A DNA stretch of 64,000 nt, taken from the NCBI GenBank assembly GCA_002778195.1, contig PCDI01000007.1, forward strand, positions 1,971,337 through 2,035,336. Reading direction: 5' to 3'. Position 1 is the first letter of the stretch; every line of letters starts with the position of its first letter. A model generated the notes under the pieces. It ran no database searches, was not told the DNA's origin, and was given only the letters and a program-made list of their open reading frames with translations. The position numbers and the translations under genes were made by a program. This document shows positions 10,249 through 23,134 of the stretch, one piece after another. This stretch comes from Raffaelea ambrosiae (taxonomy: Eukaryota; Ascomycota; Sordariomycetes; Ophiostomatales; Ophiostomataceae).

Positions 10249-11786
10249 GGAGTGCTATGCAAGGGCAAAGGCAAGCCGCGCCATGATGCCGCGGCAATGG
10301 CGCACTCAGGGAGACGGCTAGGCACTAGCCAGGTGTGGGCTCTGGTTTCGCCTGTTGTAGGTTTGCCGGCAGCCGATCGCATGGACATGTCTTCAGACTT
10401 CTTCTCTTGCGAGTCAGCCTCAGCTGCGTGGATTCATGAAGATGCGATTTGCCGAAAATAGGTTGAGTGGGGGGGTTCTTTGGCTTGGGCAGGCGCTACC
10501 CAGCCCCCTTCCCCGAAGTAAAGTAAAACAAAATAACGGCGCCCAGGTGCATGAGAATTTAGACGGGTTTAGGAGGGGTGGTGGGCTGCAGGCGGCGACG
10601 GGGAGCCGCAGAACCATTGGAAAGCCAGAATACCATGCAATTAATAAAAGAGACAGGGAAGGCTGCTGTGTCTTCCCCCTTTTGTGATAATTGGCACACG
10701 TTGCATCAGTGACAAAACAGGAAACAACAGGAAAAGGGGAAAAGAAGAATAAGGTAAGAAGGTTAGGGAAGGAAGGAGGGGACGAGTCGAGGGCCGCGCA
10801 CGGGCCAAAATAACGAGGCGCTAGGCTAAATATGGCTTAGACCCGAGATTTGTCTGCTCTTCCCATTCTCATCTTCCCCCCATTTTCTCTCCCAAAAGCT
10901 TCAACGGGTCTTCTCTGCCTCATCATCTCGAAAGTCTTAGCGACGGTCGAGCCTGGTCCCAGAATTGCCGTTTCCGACTTCCGACACCCCGTGTGCGACC
11001 GATAGCGACATCGACGACGCCTTGCGACCTCAAGAACCCGTCGCTGGCCACTGACGCCGAAGTGCCACGCCGTTGCTCCTGAACACGCCAATCATCCGCG
11101 TCTTCGTTTTTTTTCTGCTTCGTTTTCGATACGAAACTGCATGCGATCCGACCCCGTGTCTGCGCCGACGAGGAGAGCGCTGCCTGTGCCTTGACTCTGG
11201 TGTCTGGCATCTGGTATCGAGGAGGGCAGTGGATTCAGGACTCCAGAATCCTGAGGAACGTGTGTTGAGCAGGCTGGTTGCCCGGTTCAACCCCCTTCCT
11301 GTCTGCTCTCCTCCGTCCTGGCCCGCACGCCGCGGCCTGTTTCCTGGCAGGCGTGGCACCGCGACGACCCATCACCGCCTGTCTTCGTTCGCCCCCGCCT
11401 GCGTCTCGCATTACGCCCGGCTTCCTGTCCCGAGTTTCTTGCTGCGGAGCTTATGTGATGCCCGACCTGGCCTCGCCCAATACCCCATCCCACCAGCTGT
11501 TTGGCTTCGCCACACCCGTGTGCCCGTGCCCGTGCCCACGAAGAAACCCACACCGCGACCTCAATAGATAGTTAGCACGCCGCCTTTTTGGCTCAGCCGC
11601 AGCGCCCCACGATAAACGGTTCTGTTTTGCTGGCGTTTCGCTGCATCGCACTTTTCCAGGGATAGCGACTGTTTCGACAACCGCGACATCCCTCTACTTT
11701 TCTCACCCATCAGTCACAATCACCTAAACTAACCAAACCGAGCCTCTTCCCACCCCGACACATCCTCTCCTGACGAGGTGCCTTCT
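10249..11786. other. Long spacer and leader upstream of the LIM-RhoGAP gene
   Basis: About 1.5 kb without a convincing gene. The first part holds the 3' end of the DUF2417 gene. From about 10840 onward the plus strand becomes pyrimidine-rich with TCTTCC/CTTTTC words up to the start codon, as in long fungal leaders. A 164-codon open frame at 11073-11567 is Arg/Pro/Cys-rich and looks non-coding, although a transcribed leader containing upstream ORFs is possible. Confidence 0.4.
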
Positions 11787-14700
11787 ATGATGGGGCCCGG
11801 ATACGACAGCGGTCCGTCAAGCGACCGGCTGCACGGTTATCCGCATGGGCCGCCATCAATGAATATGCCGGGAGCATTTCCTGAGCGAGATCAAAGCGGC
11901 CGCAGCCAGAACCAGCCATGGCAAAATGGTGGCTACGGCAGTATGGCCGGTCGGATGCCAACATCTCCCTCTCAGAACGAACGCGACCACCGAGACATGG
12001 AACGAGAACGGGGCGACATGGAGCCAAGACGAAGCAGCGAGCGCAAACACTCCCAGGCCACCGGACGATCTGGAAGTGGGCAGGTGCGGACGTGCAAAAA
12101 GTGCGGAGAGACGTTGACTGGACAGTTTGTTCGTGCGCTGGATGGTACCTTCCATCTGGACTGCTTCCGGTGTCAGGTAATATTAATAATCTCCTTTCGT
12201 TTGTGTCCGTGTTTTAGTATGCTGTTTAGTGCATTGTTTAGTGGTGGGCTGTATTGTTCTGTATTCGTTTGTCTTGTTTTTCTTTGCCTTTGTCTGCTCC
12301 CTTGCTAGGAAACGGCGATCTGACAGCCTTACTTAGGATTGTGGCGAGATCGTGGCTTCCAAGTTTTTTCCTGCCGATGACGGGAATGGCGGGCCCCAAT
12401 ATCCTCTCTGCGAAACCGACTACTTCCGACGGCTTGGCCTTCTCTGCTACCACTGTGGCGCTGCCCTTAGAGGGTCGTACATCACCGCTTTGGACCGCAA
12501 GTACCACGTCGACCACTTCACATGCTCGCTGTGTCCCACCGTGTTTGGCGCCCAGGATAGTTACTATGAGCACGATGGCCAGGTGTACTGCCACTTTCAC
12601 TACTCGACGCAATTTGCCCAGCGCTGCAACGGCTGCCAGACGGCCATTCTCAAACAGTTTGTCGAAATCTACCGCAATGGGCAGAACCAACACTGGCATC
12701 CCGAGTGTTACATGATCCATAAATTTTGGAACGTCCGCCTTACCTCGCCACAAGATGCCAAGTCAATGGAAGACACATCCAGCCTGGATGAACCTGCGAG
12801 GCGTGCCCTCGTGCGAGAAGAGGAAGAGAAAATGGAGGAAAAGGTCTATCGCATATGGAGCGTATTGTCCACTTTCGAAGAGTCTTCCGCTGCATGTATA
12901 TCGGACATGCTTTTGCACGTGAGCAATGGAGCTTACGTCGACGGCGTTATGGTGGCCAAACGGTTTATCGGCCATGTCGAAATACTGTTCAGGTCAGCCG
13001 ACCACCTGGATGCCAATATGGTCACACTCGATATGAAGCGTATGCCACCCTCGTTTTCCTTCTTTCTTCTTCTTCTTTTTTTTGGCATGCATTTGCCTCT
13101 ATTGTGTTACCCCTAGTATCGACTAACACTGGACAGCTCTGTCATATGGACGCGAGGCAAAACTACTGTGCAAAAAGATTGTAGCCTTTTTTTCGCTGCT
13201 TTCCAAGTCTCAAGACACGAGCTCTACCAAGCTTGGCGTGACGCAAGAGCTCCTGTCTCTCGTCACCAGCCTTGCCCACTACCTCAAGCTTCTGATTCGC
13301 ATTTGCCTGCAAGGTGCACTCCGCATCGAGAAAGAGCGGAAAAATCCCGACGGCCTCTATCAGTTTCTTGACGACATCAACGGCCTGGAAGCGCTGAAAA
13401 GTGAACCAGAGGATGGACTTGTTCAGGTTACTACCGGCATGGCGCGGCTTGCTGCCAACGATTCCGATCACTGCGCCTCCTGTCAGAAGCCAATTGAGGA
13501 CGAGTGCGCGAAGAATGGCGATAGGCGCTGGCACCTGGCATGTGTCATCTGCTCCCACTGCAAGAAGGAGCTGGGGCGCGACCTTCCCGACGCGCATCTC
13601 AACCTCTACGACACAAAACTCTACTGCAGCAGCTGCGAGCCCTACAACTCCGAGAAGGCTGTTGGGCTGGAGCATGTCACCAAGCTGCAACAGTATGTTT
13701 TCCTCCTGCGTGTGGCTTTGGCTAGACTGTTGGATATCCTCCACAACAGTGGCGCGCTGTCAAGGGCTTTGGACGACGCTGCTGCGGCCGCTGCCGCTGA
13801 AGGCTACGAGTCCGTCGCAAAAGAAGAGCGCGAGCTCTCAGCCGAGATGCGTCCACGACAAGATGGTCAAAACGCACAAACCGGTGATCGCGACATAACA
13901 AAACGCTCATCTTACGAGAACACCCTCAACGACGTTCGCAGATTACGCAGCACACGTCTAGACAAACACCTCTCGTCTAGTTTCCGAAAGGCCAGAACAT
14001 CCCGCGTCATGGATGGCCCTGAAGGATCCAGTGTACGACCGGGGTCGTCAGGCGGCGACTATGGGCCAGCCAGCAACAATGGTCCTGGTCTGCAAATTGT
14101 TGAGGACCGTGACGACGAGGCCGCCTCGGACACCATGCTCGGCCGCCAAGATGCCCTCACTCTAGACGATATCCCCCGTATTGTGGCTGCCGAGCAGGCA
14201 CGTGAGCAGCGACCCGGCGGGTATGGTCGCCAGGAGAACACCATGGCTGGCGCCGATCAGAAGGGAGGAGCCTTCACTACCGAACGGAGTCTTGCTGGCG
14301 GGAGGCCAGAGGGTGCCGCGAGTGGATCGCGAAGTCTCGGGCTCCCACAGCAGTTGAGTGGACGCAAGTATTTCTCGGAGCTCTCGGGCCTCGAGTATTT
14401 CATTGTGCGCCACCTCGCTGTTCTCACCATGCAGCCGATGGTCGAGTCCGAGTTTCCCCTCGAGGAGCTGCTGGGTTTCATCGAGTCTCGGAAGCCAGCT
14501 ACATTCTGGAACAAGTTTGGCAAGGCCTTCAAGAACGACAACAAGAAGAATGTCAAAAAAAAGGGAATTTTCGGTGTTCCATTGGAAGTCATTATTGAGC
14601 GTGATGGTGCTGACTCTACAGACGGTGTCGGTCCTGGTACGCTCCGTATTCCCGCAATCGTAGATGACGTCGTGTCTACTATGCGCAAAATGGACCTGTC

Positions 14701-15739
14701 TGTTGAGGGCGTTTTCCGCAAGAACGGCAACATCAAGAAGCTTACTGAGCTGTGCGAGAAAATCGACCGTGACGGCTGCGAAGCTGCCAATTTGGGTGGC
14801 CAGAATGTGGTGCAAATTGCAGCATTGCTGAAGCGCTACCTGAGAGACCTCCCCGACCCTTTGATGACGCACAAACTCTATCGCTTGTGGCTTGCAGCTG
14901 CCAAACTTCCCGACGAGAACCAGCGCCGCCAGTGCATTCACCTGACTTGCTGCCTGTTGCCCAAGTGTCATCGCGACTGCCTGGAGATACTGTTCTGCTT
15001 CCTTAAATGGGCAGGATCCTTTCACCAGGTGGATGATGAGAGCGGTTCCAAGATGGACATCAGGAATATTGCCACAGTCATTGCTCCAAATATTCTGTTT
15101 GTGGGACAAAAGGCCACGGCATTGGATAGCGATCCTATGTCTGCTATTGAAGCTGTCAATATTCTCATTAACAACATAGAAGAAATGTGTTTGGTAAGTT
15201 TATATTTTGCTCATCTTTTTTTTCCGCCTGTCCATGCTTCTCTTAACACAACCCACAATTAGGTTCCGGACGATCTCGTCGATATTTTAAATGACCCATC
15301 TCTATTCAGCAACAATGGGGAAATCACAACAAAGGAGATCCTGAAACGATTTGGAGACAGATCGAACAACGGCGCCAGTGGCCGTCCATACGGCGAGGTG
15401 GGCGAAGTGATGGACAGGCACGATTCGACCACGCGGCCGTTGGCACGACGGGTCGAAACAGATCCGTCGGTGTGGCAAGACGAGCGCAGCGTGCGGCCCG
15501 TTCAAGACGTACCACTCGGTCCAGGCATGCAGGCGCCATATAGCAACACCTCAAGCCGGAACACGCCCACAAAGTGGCGGAGCCAAGATGACATGCATTA
15601 TGCGGCACCTTACCCGCCAAGGTCCGACTTTGAAAGCTCAGAAGACGTTCAAGGTTCTGAGCGAACGCCTAAGAGAGAGTGGCGCAACTCTGGCTGGGGA
15701 CGAGGGAATAACGGGGTCGGTATCGCTGGCAGCGGTTGA
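11787..15739 (+). CDS. RGA1: LIM-domain Rho GTPase-activating protein (Rga1/Rga2 type)
   Basis: Four exons (11787-12176, 12337-13039, 13137-15193, 15263-15739) give 1208 residues with consistent phases. The N-terminal ~100 residues are low complexity. LIM domains follow: CKKCGETLTGQFVRA..FHLDCFRC with DCGEIVASKFF (about 107-170), then CYHCGAALRGSYITA with the matching Cys/His set (about 172-230). A third Cys-rich zinc unit, CASCQKPIEDECAK, begins near 476. A Ser/Gly-rich linker leads to a RhoGAP domain (about 840-1050) opening FGVPLEVIIERDG, with the arginine-finger segment VEGVFRKNGN and the KRYLRDLPDPL motif. Such proteins stimulate GTP hydrolysis by Cdc42/Rho at sites of polarised growth. 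ATG 11787 is the first start; a second Met follows immediately. The gene converges with the Vsb1-like gene. Confidence 0.93.
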
Positions 15740-17338
15740 TTCCCTCCCTCTCTTTCTGTTTTGTAAGAGCTGTTTCCAACCATGCAGCTTCGTCGCTCTA
15801 TATTCATGATTCATCGACTGGACAAAAATTTGCTCTCTATTCCGTTCGCTGGGTTTCAATCTCGTTTGTTCCTATGCTGGCCATGCCACCTTCCTCTTGG
15901 TTTTACCCTTTGTTTTTTTGTTTAAAATGGCGTACTTATAGGGATGCATGGCACTGAGGCGTTCACTGCTGCTTGTATGTCTTCGTGTTCTCTTTTGTTT
16001 CGTCCGGCTTTTTTCCCCTCGCCCATTTTGTCCTTCGGTTGGAGCTATCTCCATGGAAGGAGTAGCTCTTGTGTTTTTCTTAACGAGATTCACGACGAGT
16101 TTTTATTCACAAAACGACTTTGCAAAACTAGGTACAACCCCAAGAGCATAAAGCAACCCAGCAAACGACGCAGAGGCACAAACAAGGAGGGTACACTTGA
16201 AGCGCAGCTTCCGTGTGGCACAGCTAGGGTCTTTGTTTCCTTGTGGGGGGATATTTTCCCTGTTCGCATGTTTCTGTGGCGCAGCGAATAAGCACGGGAT
16301 GCTGTGAGTGCCGCGTGCGGAGGTATTGTGGAAATGGAAGCTCGAGAAGAGTCGCTAATGCGGGTTATTGTTGTTCGGTTCGTCCTGTCCTTTTGTCCTC
16401 TCTCTTTCTTTCAGACCATACTAGCAAATCGGGCATTGCCTGCTGCTAGTTTTCTGCTTTTCTTGTCTTCGGAGATTTCTCAATCTCTCACATGTTCGAC
16501 TCTCTTTTGTCTTTTCTTCCTTCCACAACCTCGAATGGGAACTTGATTCGGAGGCTGGCCGATTCTTTCCTTTTGCGCCTGAGAAGCTTTCTTTTCTTTC
16601 TTGGGCTTCCGCCTTTTATGCCCTCAAAGATGCGAGATGCTTCTGCAATCTTGCCTTTCATTTGTTGTTGTCTGGTTTCTCTGGGTTGTTTCTCTTTTTC
16701 TTTACGAGGGTGGCCATTTCATTCATCTTTGTTTCCCCTTTTCTTCTAGCCACTCCGGTTATATATTTCCACCTCACTTTACTGTTTGGATGATTCTTGA
16801 TTTCCAAATTCGATACCTTTTTCTTGCTTTTCATTTGCTCTTTTGCTCTTTTTTTTTCTTGGATCGTTTGTCGGTTTGAGATTTGCTTTGTATCTAAAAG
16901 TCATAGTGTTGATGTTTCATTTGTCCCTGAGAGACCTAATTCATTGCCATGGATACTCATTCATGGCCTCAGATTCGATTCTATCCTCGACCGTATTCTG
17001 AACTGCTACCTAAACCGATTCCAGCACTGCACCAACTCTGCGGCCTTCAGTTTATGTTTATGCGCTTTATGTTTTGTGTCGCCTTATTTCCAAGCTACGG
17101 CATATAGATGAATGCATGGATACACCATACCGTACGCAAATAATCAGAAGAAAAAATAATGCAGAACGCAAAATAAAAACTCACAAAAATGGCCCGAATA
17201 TGACCAAATTCGATAGATAACTCCAGTTGATGTTTTGTTTTGGGTGGGAGGGGTGTTCCTTCTCTATCCAATTCCCGTTCCAATCCCGCAAACAACATGA
17301 TGTTGCTGTCTCCAATTTAGTCAGCCTTGTTTGACCTT
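15740..17338. other. Convergent spacer between RhoGAP and Vsb1-like genes
   Basis: 1.6 kb between two facing stop codons. The plus strand is T-rich (TTTC/CTTT words, 16400-16870), so plus-strand open frames are hydrophobic Phe/Leu/Ser shadows. I see no conserved motif. Probably 3' UTRs plus non-coding DNA. Confidence 0.45.
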
Positions 17339-20300
17339 TCAATCGGCCATTAGCATGGTCGAAGATGGCACAGTCAGCATCCGCTCGGCTGTCAGCTTCA
17401 GCGACACACGCAGAAGCTCGCTGGCCACATCGGGTTCATCCTTTTGCAGCCGTTGCCAGCCGTCCTGGTCTAGCACCCACGCCACGCAGTCGAGTTCCGC
17501 ATAAGCCGTGGCTGTCCGGTTCGTCTCGGAAAAGAAGGGCAGCTCGCCGCACGTGGTCCCAGCCACAATGCTCTCGTGATAGCACTGCCCGTGGGCCACG
17601 TCGTACTCGGCTCTGATGATGCCCTTTTCAACCAAGTAGAAGCCGTCGGCCGTTGCACCCGTGCGGAACAACATCTCTCCAGCTGCATACTCGCGCCGGA
17701 CAAAGTAACGGGTTGCACGGAACCAGAAGTCCTCGTTCTTATCGCTGAGGTCGTGGAAAATCTGCAGCATCAGTTTCAGTGGCTCGCTAAAGTTCTGCCA
17801 TTTGGACAGGCGAGGGCCTTCAATGCGGTTCAGTGATTCGCGTGCGGCAGCTTGCAGGTGGTTGCGGCGCGGTGAGCTCGCGAGCAAGTCAAGCGACGAA
17901 GCGCCTGGGTTGCAAGACAGCTGCTGCCGATGAGACGACCTCGAAGGCGTTGCAGTTGCACTAGCTGGGGGGGCCAGCGTCTTGCTATACTCGCCAGTCT
18001 GTTGATTGATATACAGAGTCTTCAACAATTCGTTTTCACACAGCTCAAGGGCCGTGTTGATGTCCGGAAGGAAAGCAACCTCTACACCGTCTTCGCCTAG
18101 CCCAACGGTGCGGAGGCTGTGGCCCAAGGAGTTTTCCATGTCGACACTACTCAGGACGAGATGAATGGCCTTGCTATCTAGCAGTCTGCTGATAGTGTTA
18201 AAGGCCTCGCCGGCGGAGTAATCCAGACCTGTGACTTGTCGCAAATCAAGGATCAGATAGCGGATAGGGTTCAGGTTGAAGATTTCGTCGGCAATGAGTT
18301 CCCGAATCGTTCGTTCGACGCTCACAATGGTACCAAAGAAGAGATAGCCGGCCAGCTTCATTATGCATATTTGCCTTCCTACCTGGCGCAAATAGTGCTG
18401 CTGGGATGGATTCCGGCGGACCGTCGAGTTGACCAAATCGCCAGAATACGTTGCACGAACAGCAGAGACCTGCGATGTCTGGAAAATCATGGACACGAAC
18501 GCGAGCAAGATGCCCACGCCGATACCAACGACAAAGTCGTAAATACCCATGATAAGAACAATCGCAACCACCTGTCAAAATAGAGTTAGCTAAGCGCCCA
18601 AGACAAGCGGAAGGGGCATGCAGAGAGAGTTCCTTACCGTTACGTATTCTGGAAGTTTGAGCTTCTTGCGAGGTTGCCAAACTGCCTCAACAAGAAGCTC
18701 AAAGCCAAGATCAAAGATTAAGCAGCCGACCATCATGATCGGAATAAAACCAATGATTTTGGGGCCGATCAGCATGACACAGAACGTGAGAAACGCCAGC
18801 TCGAAACCAGCCATGCGGGTGTCGCCGCCTGACCGCATGAAGAAAAGCGTGTTTGCGTAGACAAGGTAGTTCTGAATGCTACCCATGCAACCGGAGAGAA
18901 AGTTCGAATAGCCGTGCAGCTTCAGTTCATGGTTCAGATCCGCATGGTCTTCGCCGACGTTGAGGGCCAGAGCAGGCACGTTAATGGGCACGTGGAGAAT
19001 GCCAAAGAAAGTCAGTGCAAACATTGCTGGGACGCACTGGCCAATCGCTCCCCAATGGACCTTGTCAAACTCTAAATAGACACATTGTCAGTATAACCAA
19101 CGAGTACCAAGGGAGGAGGGGAAAACATCAAAAAAAAAAAGCACAATGCGAGATCGTGTGATACGTACTGTACAACGTGTAGAAGAACCACCAGGGTTCG
19201 TCGGCTGGCGGGCCTTCGAATACCCAGCCATGGTTACGCAAGTTGTCTGGATAAAATGGCCCGGCTGCGAAAGCGAAGAAGTAGAAGACGAAGGGGATGC
19301 CCAGAATATAGAGTGGCAAGAAGTACTTGCTGGTGATGTATTTCTGACCCCAGAAGAGAAGAATGGAGAGGCCCAGAGGTGCGGTCCAAAGCGGAATCGT
19401 GTCGGGCTGGATCAGCTGGTGCAATGTCTTGAGGTTGTACTCAAGGCTGCCTTCGATGCGGGCGGTAACCTCAAAGCCCGTAGCAATCAGGAACCAGCCA
19501 ACGCCTCCGATGCAGCCAATGAGGATATGTCGAGGGATGAAGCCAACAATGTAGCCGAACTTGAAGCGTCCCATGAGATAAAAGACAGAGCCGGTGACCA
19601 TAGCGCTCAGGGAATAGGACACGATTGTCGTGGCAATGACGGCATCCGGGTCGTCTTCTCCGACGATGTTCGTTATGGTCAATGCCATGCTGTGAAAGAA
19701 CGGCACCACTTCGATCTAAGCAGAGTCAGACCAAAGGACACTGGCGAGCAATCGAGAAATGAGAGAGAGGTGGGAAGATACGTACCAGTTCGGAACCGAC
19801 ACCACCGGTGAAGATGCTCCCGGAGGAAAAGATCAGTTGAGACACGATGGTGCTCACGTAGAAGATGGAAATGCCAGCAGAGCCCAGGTGAGCAAAGATG
19901 GGGCTGCCGAGAGGGAAGAGAATCATGCCTAGAAAACAGACGAGGCTGTGTTAGTTCTGATGGGAAAAGCTCGCAGAGAACGAGAGTACTCGCCATATGA
20001 CAAGGCATCCAAGATATTCAGCAGGAGGCCAACAATGACAGCGGGAAGACACGCCACAGGCGCGACGACCGCATTCTCCCACAAGCTTTTGCGATTCCAT
20101 CCGTTCACTCCTATGATGGAACGGTAGGCACGCTTGACGGGGTTGCCGGACAGGACGCCAGTCTCTGGACTCGTCGACCATCCAAAGAAACCAAGTAGGC
20201 GTCGTCTCACCTGGGTTTTCTGCCCCTCAACATCATATCCACGGCCGTTTGGAGTTTCTGTACCGGCGGATGCACGAACATCGCCAAGAAGTGGTGTCGT

Positions 20301-21215
20301 CTCTGTAGACGGCACAGTACGAGAAACGCCGGTCTCGCCAGGTGCTCCGGGCGACGTCTGCGGTGCTAGCCAGCTCCCAGAGACATGAGCCCGCGGGACG
20401 CGTGCTTCGGCGTCCCCGCTGTCCTCGTTGTCAGAGAACACAGCGGTGCTATCGGCGCCATTCAACGGATCTATCCCTTCTCCAGCAATCTTGCCGGCAC
20501 CTCGGCCGTGCTGCTGTTGGTCACCGTCCAAGGCGGCAATGGTTTCTGGCGGCGACCTCCTCAGTGCACGGGCAATCAGGGATGGGCCCTCGTCAGCGCC
20601 GTCATCACCTCCCTCCTCCAGTGGCGGTGCCGCTTCTGGCTCTGATGTTTCGGCGATGGGGCCAGAGCCCGGAGCGCTTGGTGTGGTCGGTGGCCGCGAA
20701 TCGGAGTCGTCCACGTCGGCATCAGATGAAAATGCTGTGTGGAAAGAAAGGGAGCGGTTGCGGTTTAAGAAAGACGGGCTTCGTCGACCAGTCTTGCCGG
20801 TAAGCTGGTAGGCAGCCAGTTCGGCAGTGTCTTCCCGGACAGAGCGGGCGCACTGCATTGTGGAAGCGGTCGCTGTTGGAGCAGGTTAGCATTGCCATTA
20901 CTGGCATAACAGAGACATCACAATGGCGGGCCAGGAGAGCACACCTGTAGGTTCTCGGGTAGCAGCATTGATGAAGGAGCGAATTGGTTCTCGTTGGCCA
21001 CCAGAGGCAAATGAAGAAGAAAGCTTTGAGTCTTGAGTTTGCTGCAGAAATTGCTGTTGCTGTTGTGTGCGCGAACTTTGTTGGGTCGTACGAGAAGCAG
21101 AATACGAGCGATCACGGCCGAGACCACTTAACAGACTACTGTCTTGCGACGTGATGGACTCGGCCCTCTTCCTCCGCCAGGTCGCGTACACCGAAGTTGA
21201 CGGAGGGGACGACAT
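17339..21215 (-). CDS. VSB1: Vacuolar SLC26/SulP transporter with STAS and cyclic-nucleotide-binding domains (Vsb1/YGR125W-like)
   Basis: Six exons (21215-20945, 20872-19994, 19928-19786, 19715-19169, 19071-18638, 18571-17339) give 1168 residues. A long Ser/acidic N-terminal tail (about 1-370, with a QQQQQ run) precedes the SulP core, which starts near AVVAPVACLPAVIVGLLL and continues through SYGMILFPLG, LGSAGISIFYVSTIVSQL and about ten hydrophobic segments. A STAS domain follows (QICIMKLAGYLFFGTI, YLILDLRQVTGLDYSAG; about 820-940), then a cNMP-binding fold (about 1040-1130: YAAGEMLFRTGATADGFYLV, GTTCGELPFF). This order is that of yeast Vsb1, linked to basic amino-acid storage in the vacuole. 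Intron 2 (19993-19929) is GC-AG: only a GCGAGT donor preserves the conserved SYG-MILFP join. The other introns are GT-AG. Confidence 0.9.
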
Positions 21216-23134
21216 CGTGAAAGACCAGGTGACGCCAAAGAACTGCCCGGGGCTGCTGGAAAGCGAAATGTTCTCTGGTCAAGGTATGGCGTCGTTCCTG
21301 GAAAGGCCCGTTTGTGGGTTCGAGCTGCTTTACAGCAACCGCATTCTGGATGCAAAACGGGACGAGGTTCAGGGACGGAGCAAGGACAGCTCGGGGGCTT
21401 CAATGGCAACCGAAGAGAGACTGCGAAGTGATGTGCAGCTTGGCTCGTGAGGCTCTACAAAGTTCGGTTGTTGTCCTCTGCCACGTGCGTAATATCGGGT
21501 TCGACATCAAACGCAAGGCAGCAAGCACCCTGAGCCAACAAAACCGAACCGTGCTGGCCAGAGCTCAAAAAAGAACCGGTTGTGGAAGAGGCAAGAAAAA
21601 CAGACAAGACAGAGGAACAAGGTAAAAAAAAAAAAAAAAAATTGCAAGCTTTCGCGCGAAGAATGGTTCCTTGACTCTCCCGCAGATGCAATTTCGTTGC
21701 GAAGAAATCGGATTGGAGAATGGGCAGAGACAACGCGGAGATCAATAAGGGACTGGAAGAAGCTTGGCTTGTTGGTGTCGCTGTCGCCTGGCAAAAGAGA
21801 GCTTCGGCACAAGCAGTGTTGTAGATCGAAGATGCAAGTGGAAACCACGAGGAAGCTCCATTTTTTGTGCGCAGTGGCCGTCGCTCCTTATCTTTGGCCT
21901 TCAGTGCCAACTAGCACGGCACTAGTCAGGCTCGCTCGTAATGCCGTTATGAAAGAAAAAAAAATCGGGCAGCGGGCAAAACTGGAAGCCACAGACTGCT
22001 CGCAATCGCAGCTATCCCCCGCTGCCTCCAGCTTCACGTGCTTACACAATTCATTACATGTTTTCGTCACCAGGTTGCAAGACGGCTAATACAGGAGGAA
22101 TGCCTGGAGAGCGGCAGCTTCGTGGATGCTACCACCCTCGGATGTGGAATACTGCTGCCAGAAGAGGAGAATGAGACGAGATGCATGAGAGCTCCGCGTT
22201 CATGCATGCAGCACAGGGGGGGAAGAAAAAATATGATGCAATGTTACAGCACTTGCAGGCCAGTGCGAATTGGGAAAGAGATGCAAATGCCGCCAGGGAT
22301 AACAGCGATACCAAGACACCAGACAAGCCGCGAAATGGCGCGTTCCTCACGCCAGATAAAGCCATCCCTGCTTCCAGGGTGGAATGGAATGCATGAGAGG
22401 CCGCATTTTCGCGATACTCAGTTTCACGCACGGCGAGCAGATCCATCGTCTAGGGGCGGCGTGCCCGTGCAGAATCGATAAACACCGTATGGGACACCGT
22501 GCCAGATGAGGCTGTTAAGAAGGAAGTTATTAATATGCATGCAGCAGACCGGGGTAGCAACAGGCAAGAAGGAGAAAAAAAAAACGGAAAAAAAAAACGA
22601 AAAAAGAAAAAAAAATCTTTTTTAGCCATGTGGGCTTGCTATGTGTGCATAGTCTAGCACAAAAACTTAGCACCCTGGCAGCCTTCACTTCGGATAAGCC
22701 GCGACAACCCGCACGCCAGAACACATCCACCAATCTTTTGCGTTCTAGGCCCATGTGCTGTTGTCTGAAGAGTTGAGAAGACGACTGGCAGACGCAATAT
22801 AGCGACACAATGTCGTGTGGAGCATACTTAGACATATTACATACACCGCAGAAAGAGACGTTCTTCCTGGATGTGGCAGCGATGGGTCACCGTATTGGCT
22901 CCCCTCGTTGTCAACTTGAGCATTCCCTTGAAGCGCCTCCTGACGCGTTGACAACTCGGCGCGTTCCTCGTGCATTTACCCGTGCTAGCCTCGCAAGTCC
23001 TGCGTAGAGTTGGCTGCAGACCATGCAGCCAAGCAAAGCAGTCCAAGGTCGCCGTTGTCTGGCGAGCAAAGATGGCTCTGCCACAGACGAAACCCAGGCG
23101 TTACCACGGCCATACGTCTACCACAGGGCCTTCT
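21216..23134. other. Spacer between Vsb1-like 5' end and PSF1 3' end
   Basis: 1.9 kb with no recognisable gene. Since the Vsb1-like gene is transcribed leftward, its promoter and leader must lie in the left part. A-rich tracts occur at about 21626-21642 and 22568-22615. A 151-codon minus-strand frame (21910-21455) is Ser/Phe-rich and dominated by the A tract, so I do not call it. Confidence 0.4.
22568..22615. repeat. Polypurine (A-rich) low-complexity tract
   Basis: A 48 nt run of A broken by single G and C residues on the plus strand. It is simple low-complexity sequence in an intergenic region; indel errors and strain length variation are likely here. Confidence 0.8.

Noticed and set aside
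11073..11567. 164-codon frame in the RhoGAP leader
   Set aside because: Arg/Pro/Cys-rich, no motif, overlapped by opposite-strand frames of equal length.
21455..21910. 151-codon minus-strand frame near the Vsb1-like gene
   Set aside because: Dominated by a poly-Phe run from an A tract; no start context or conserved feature.
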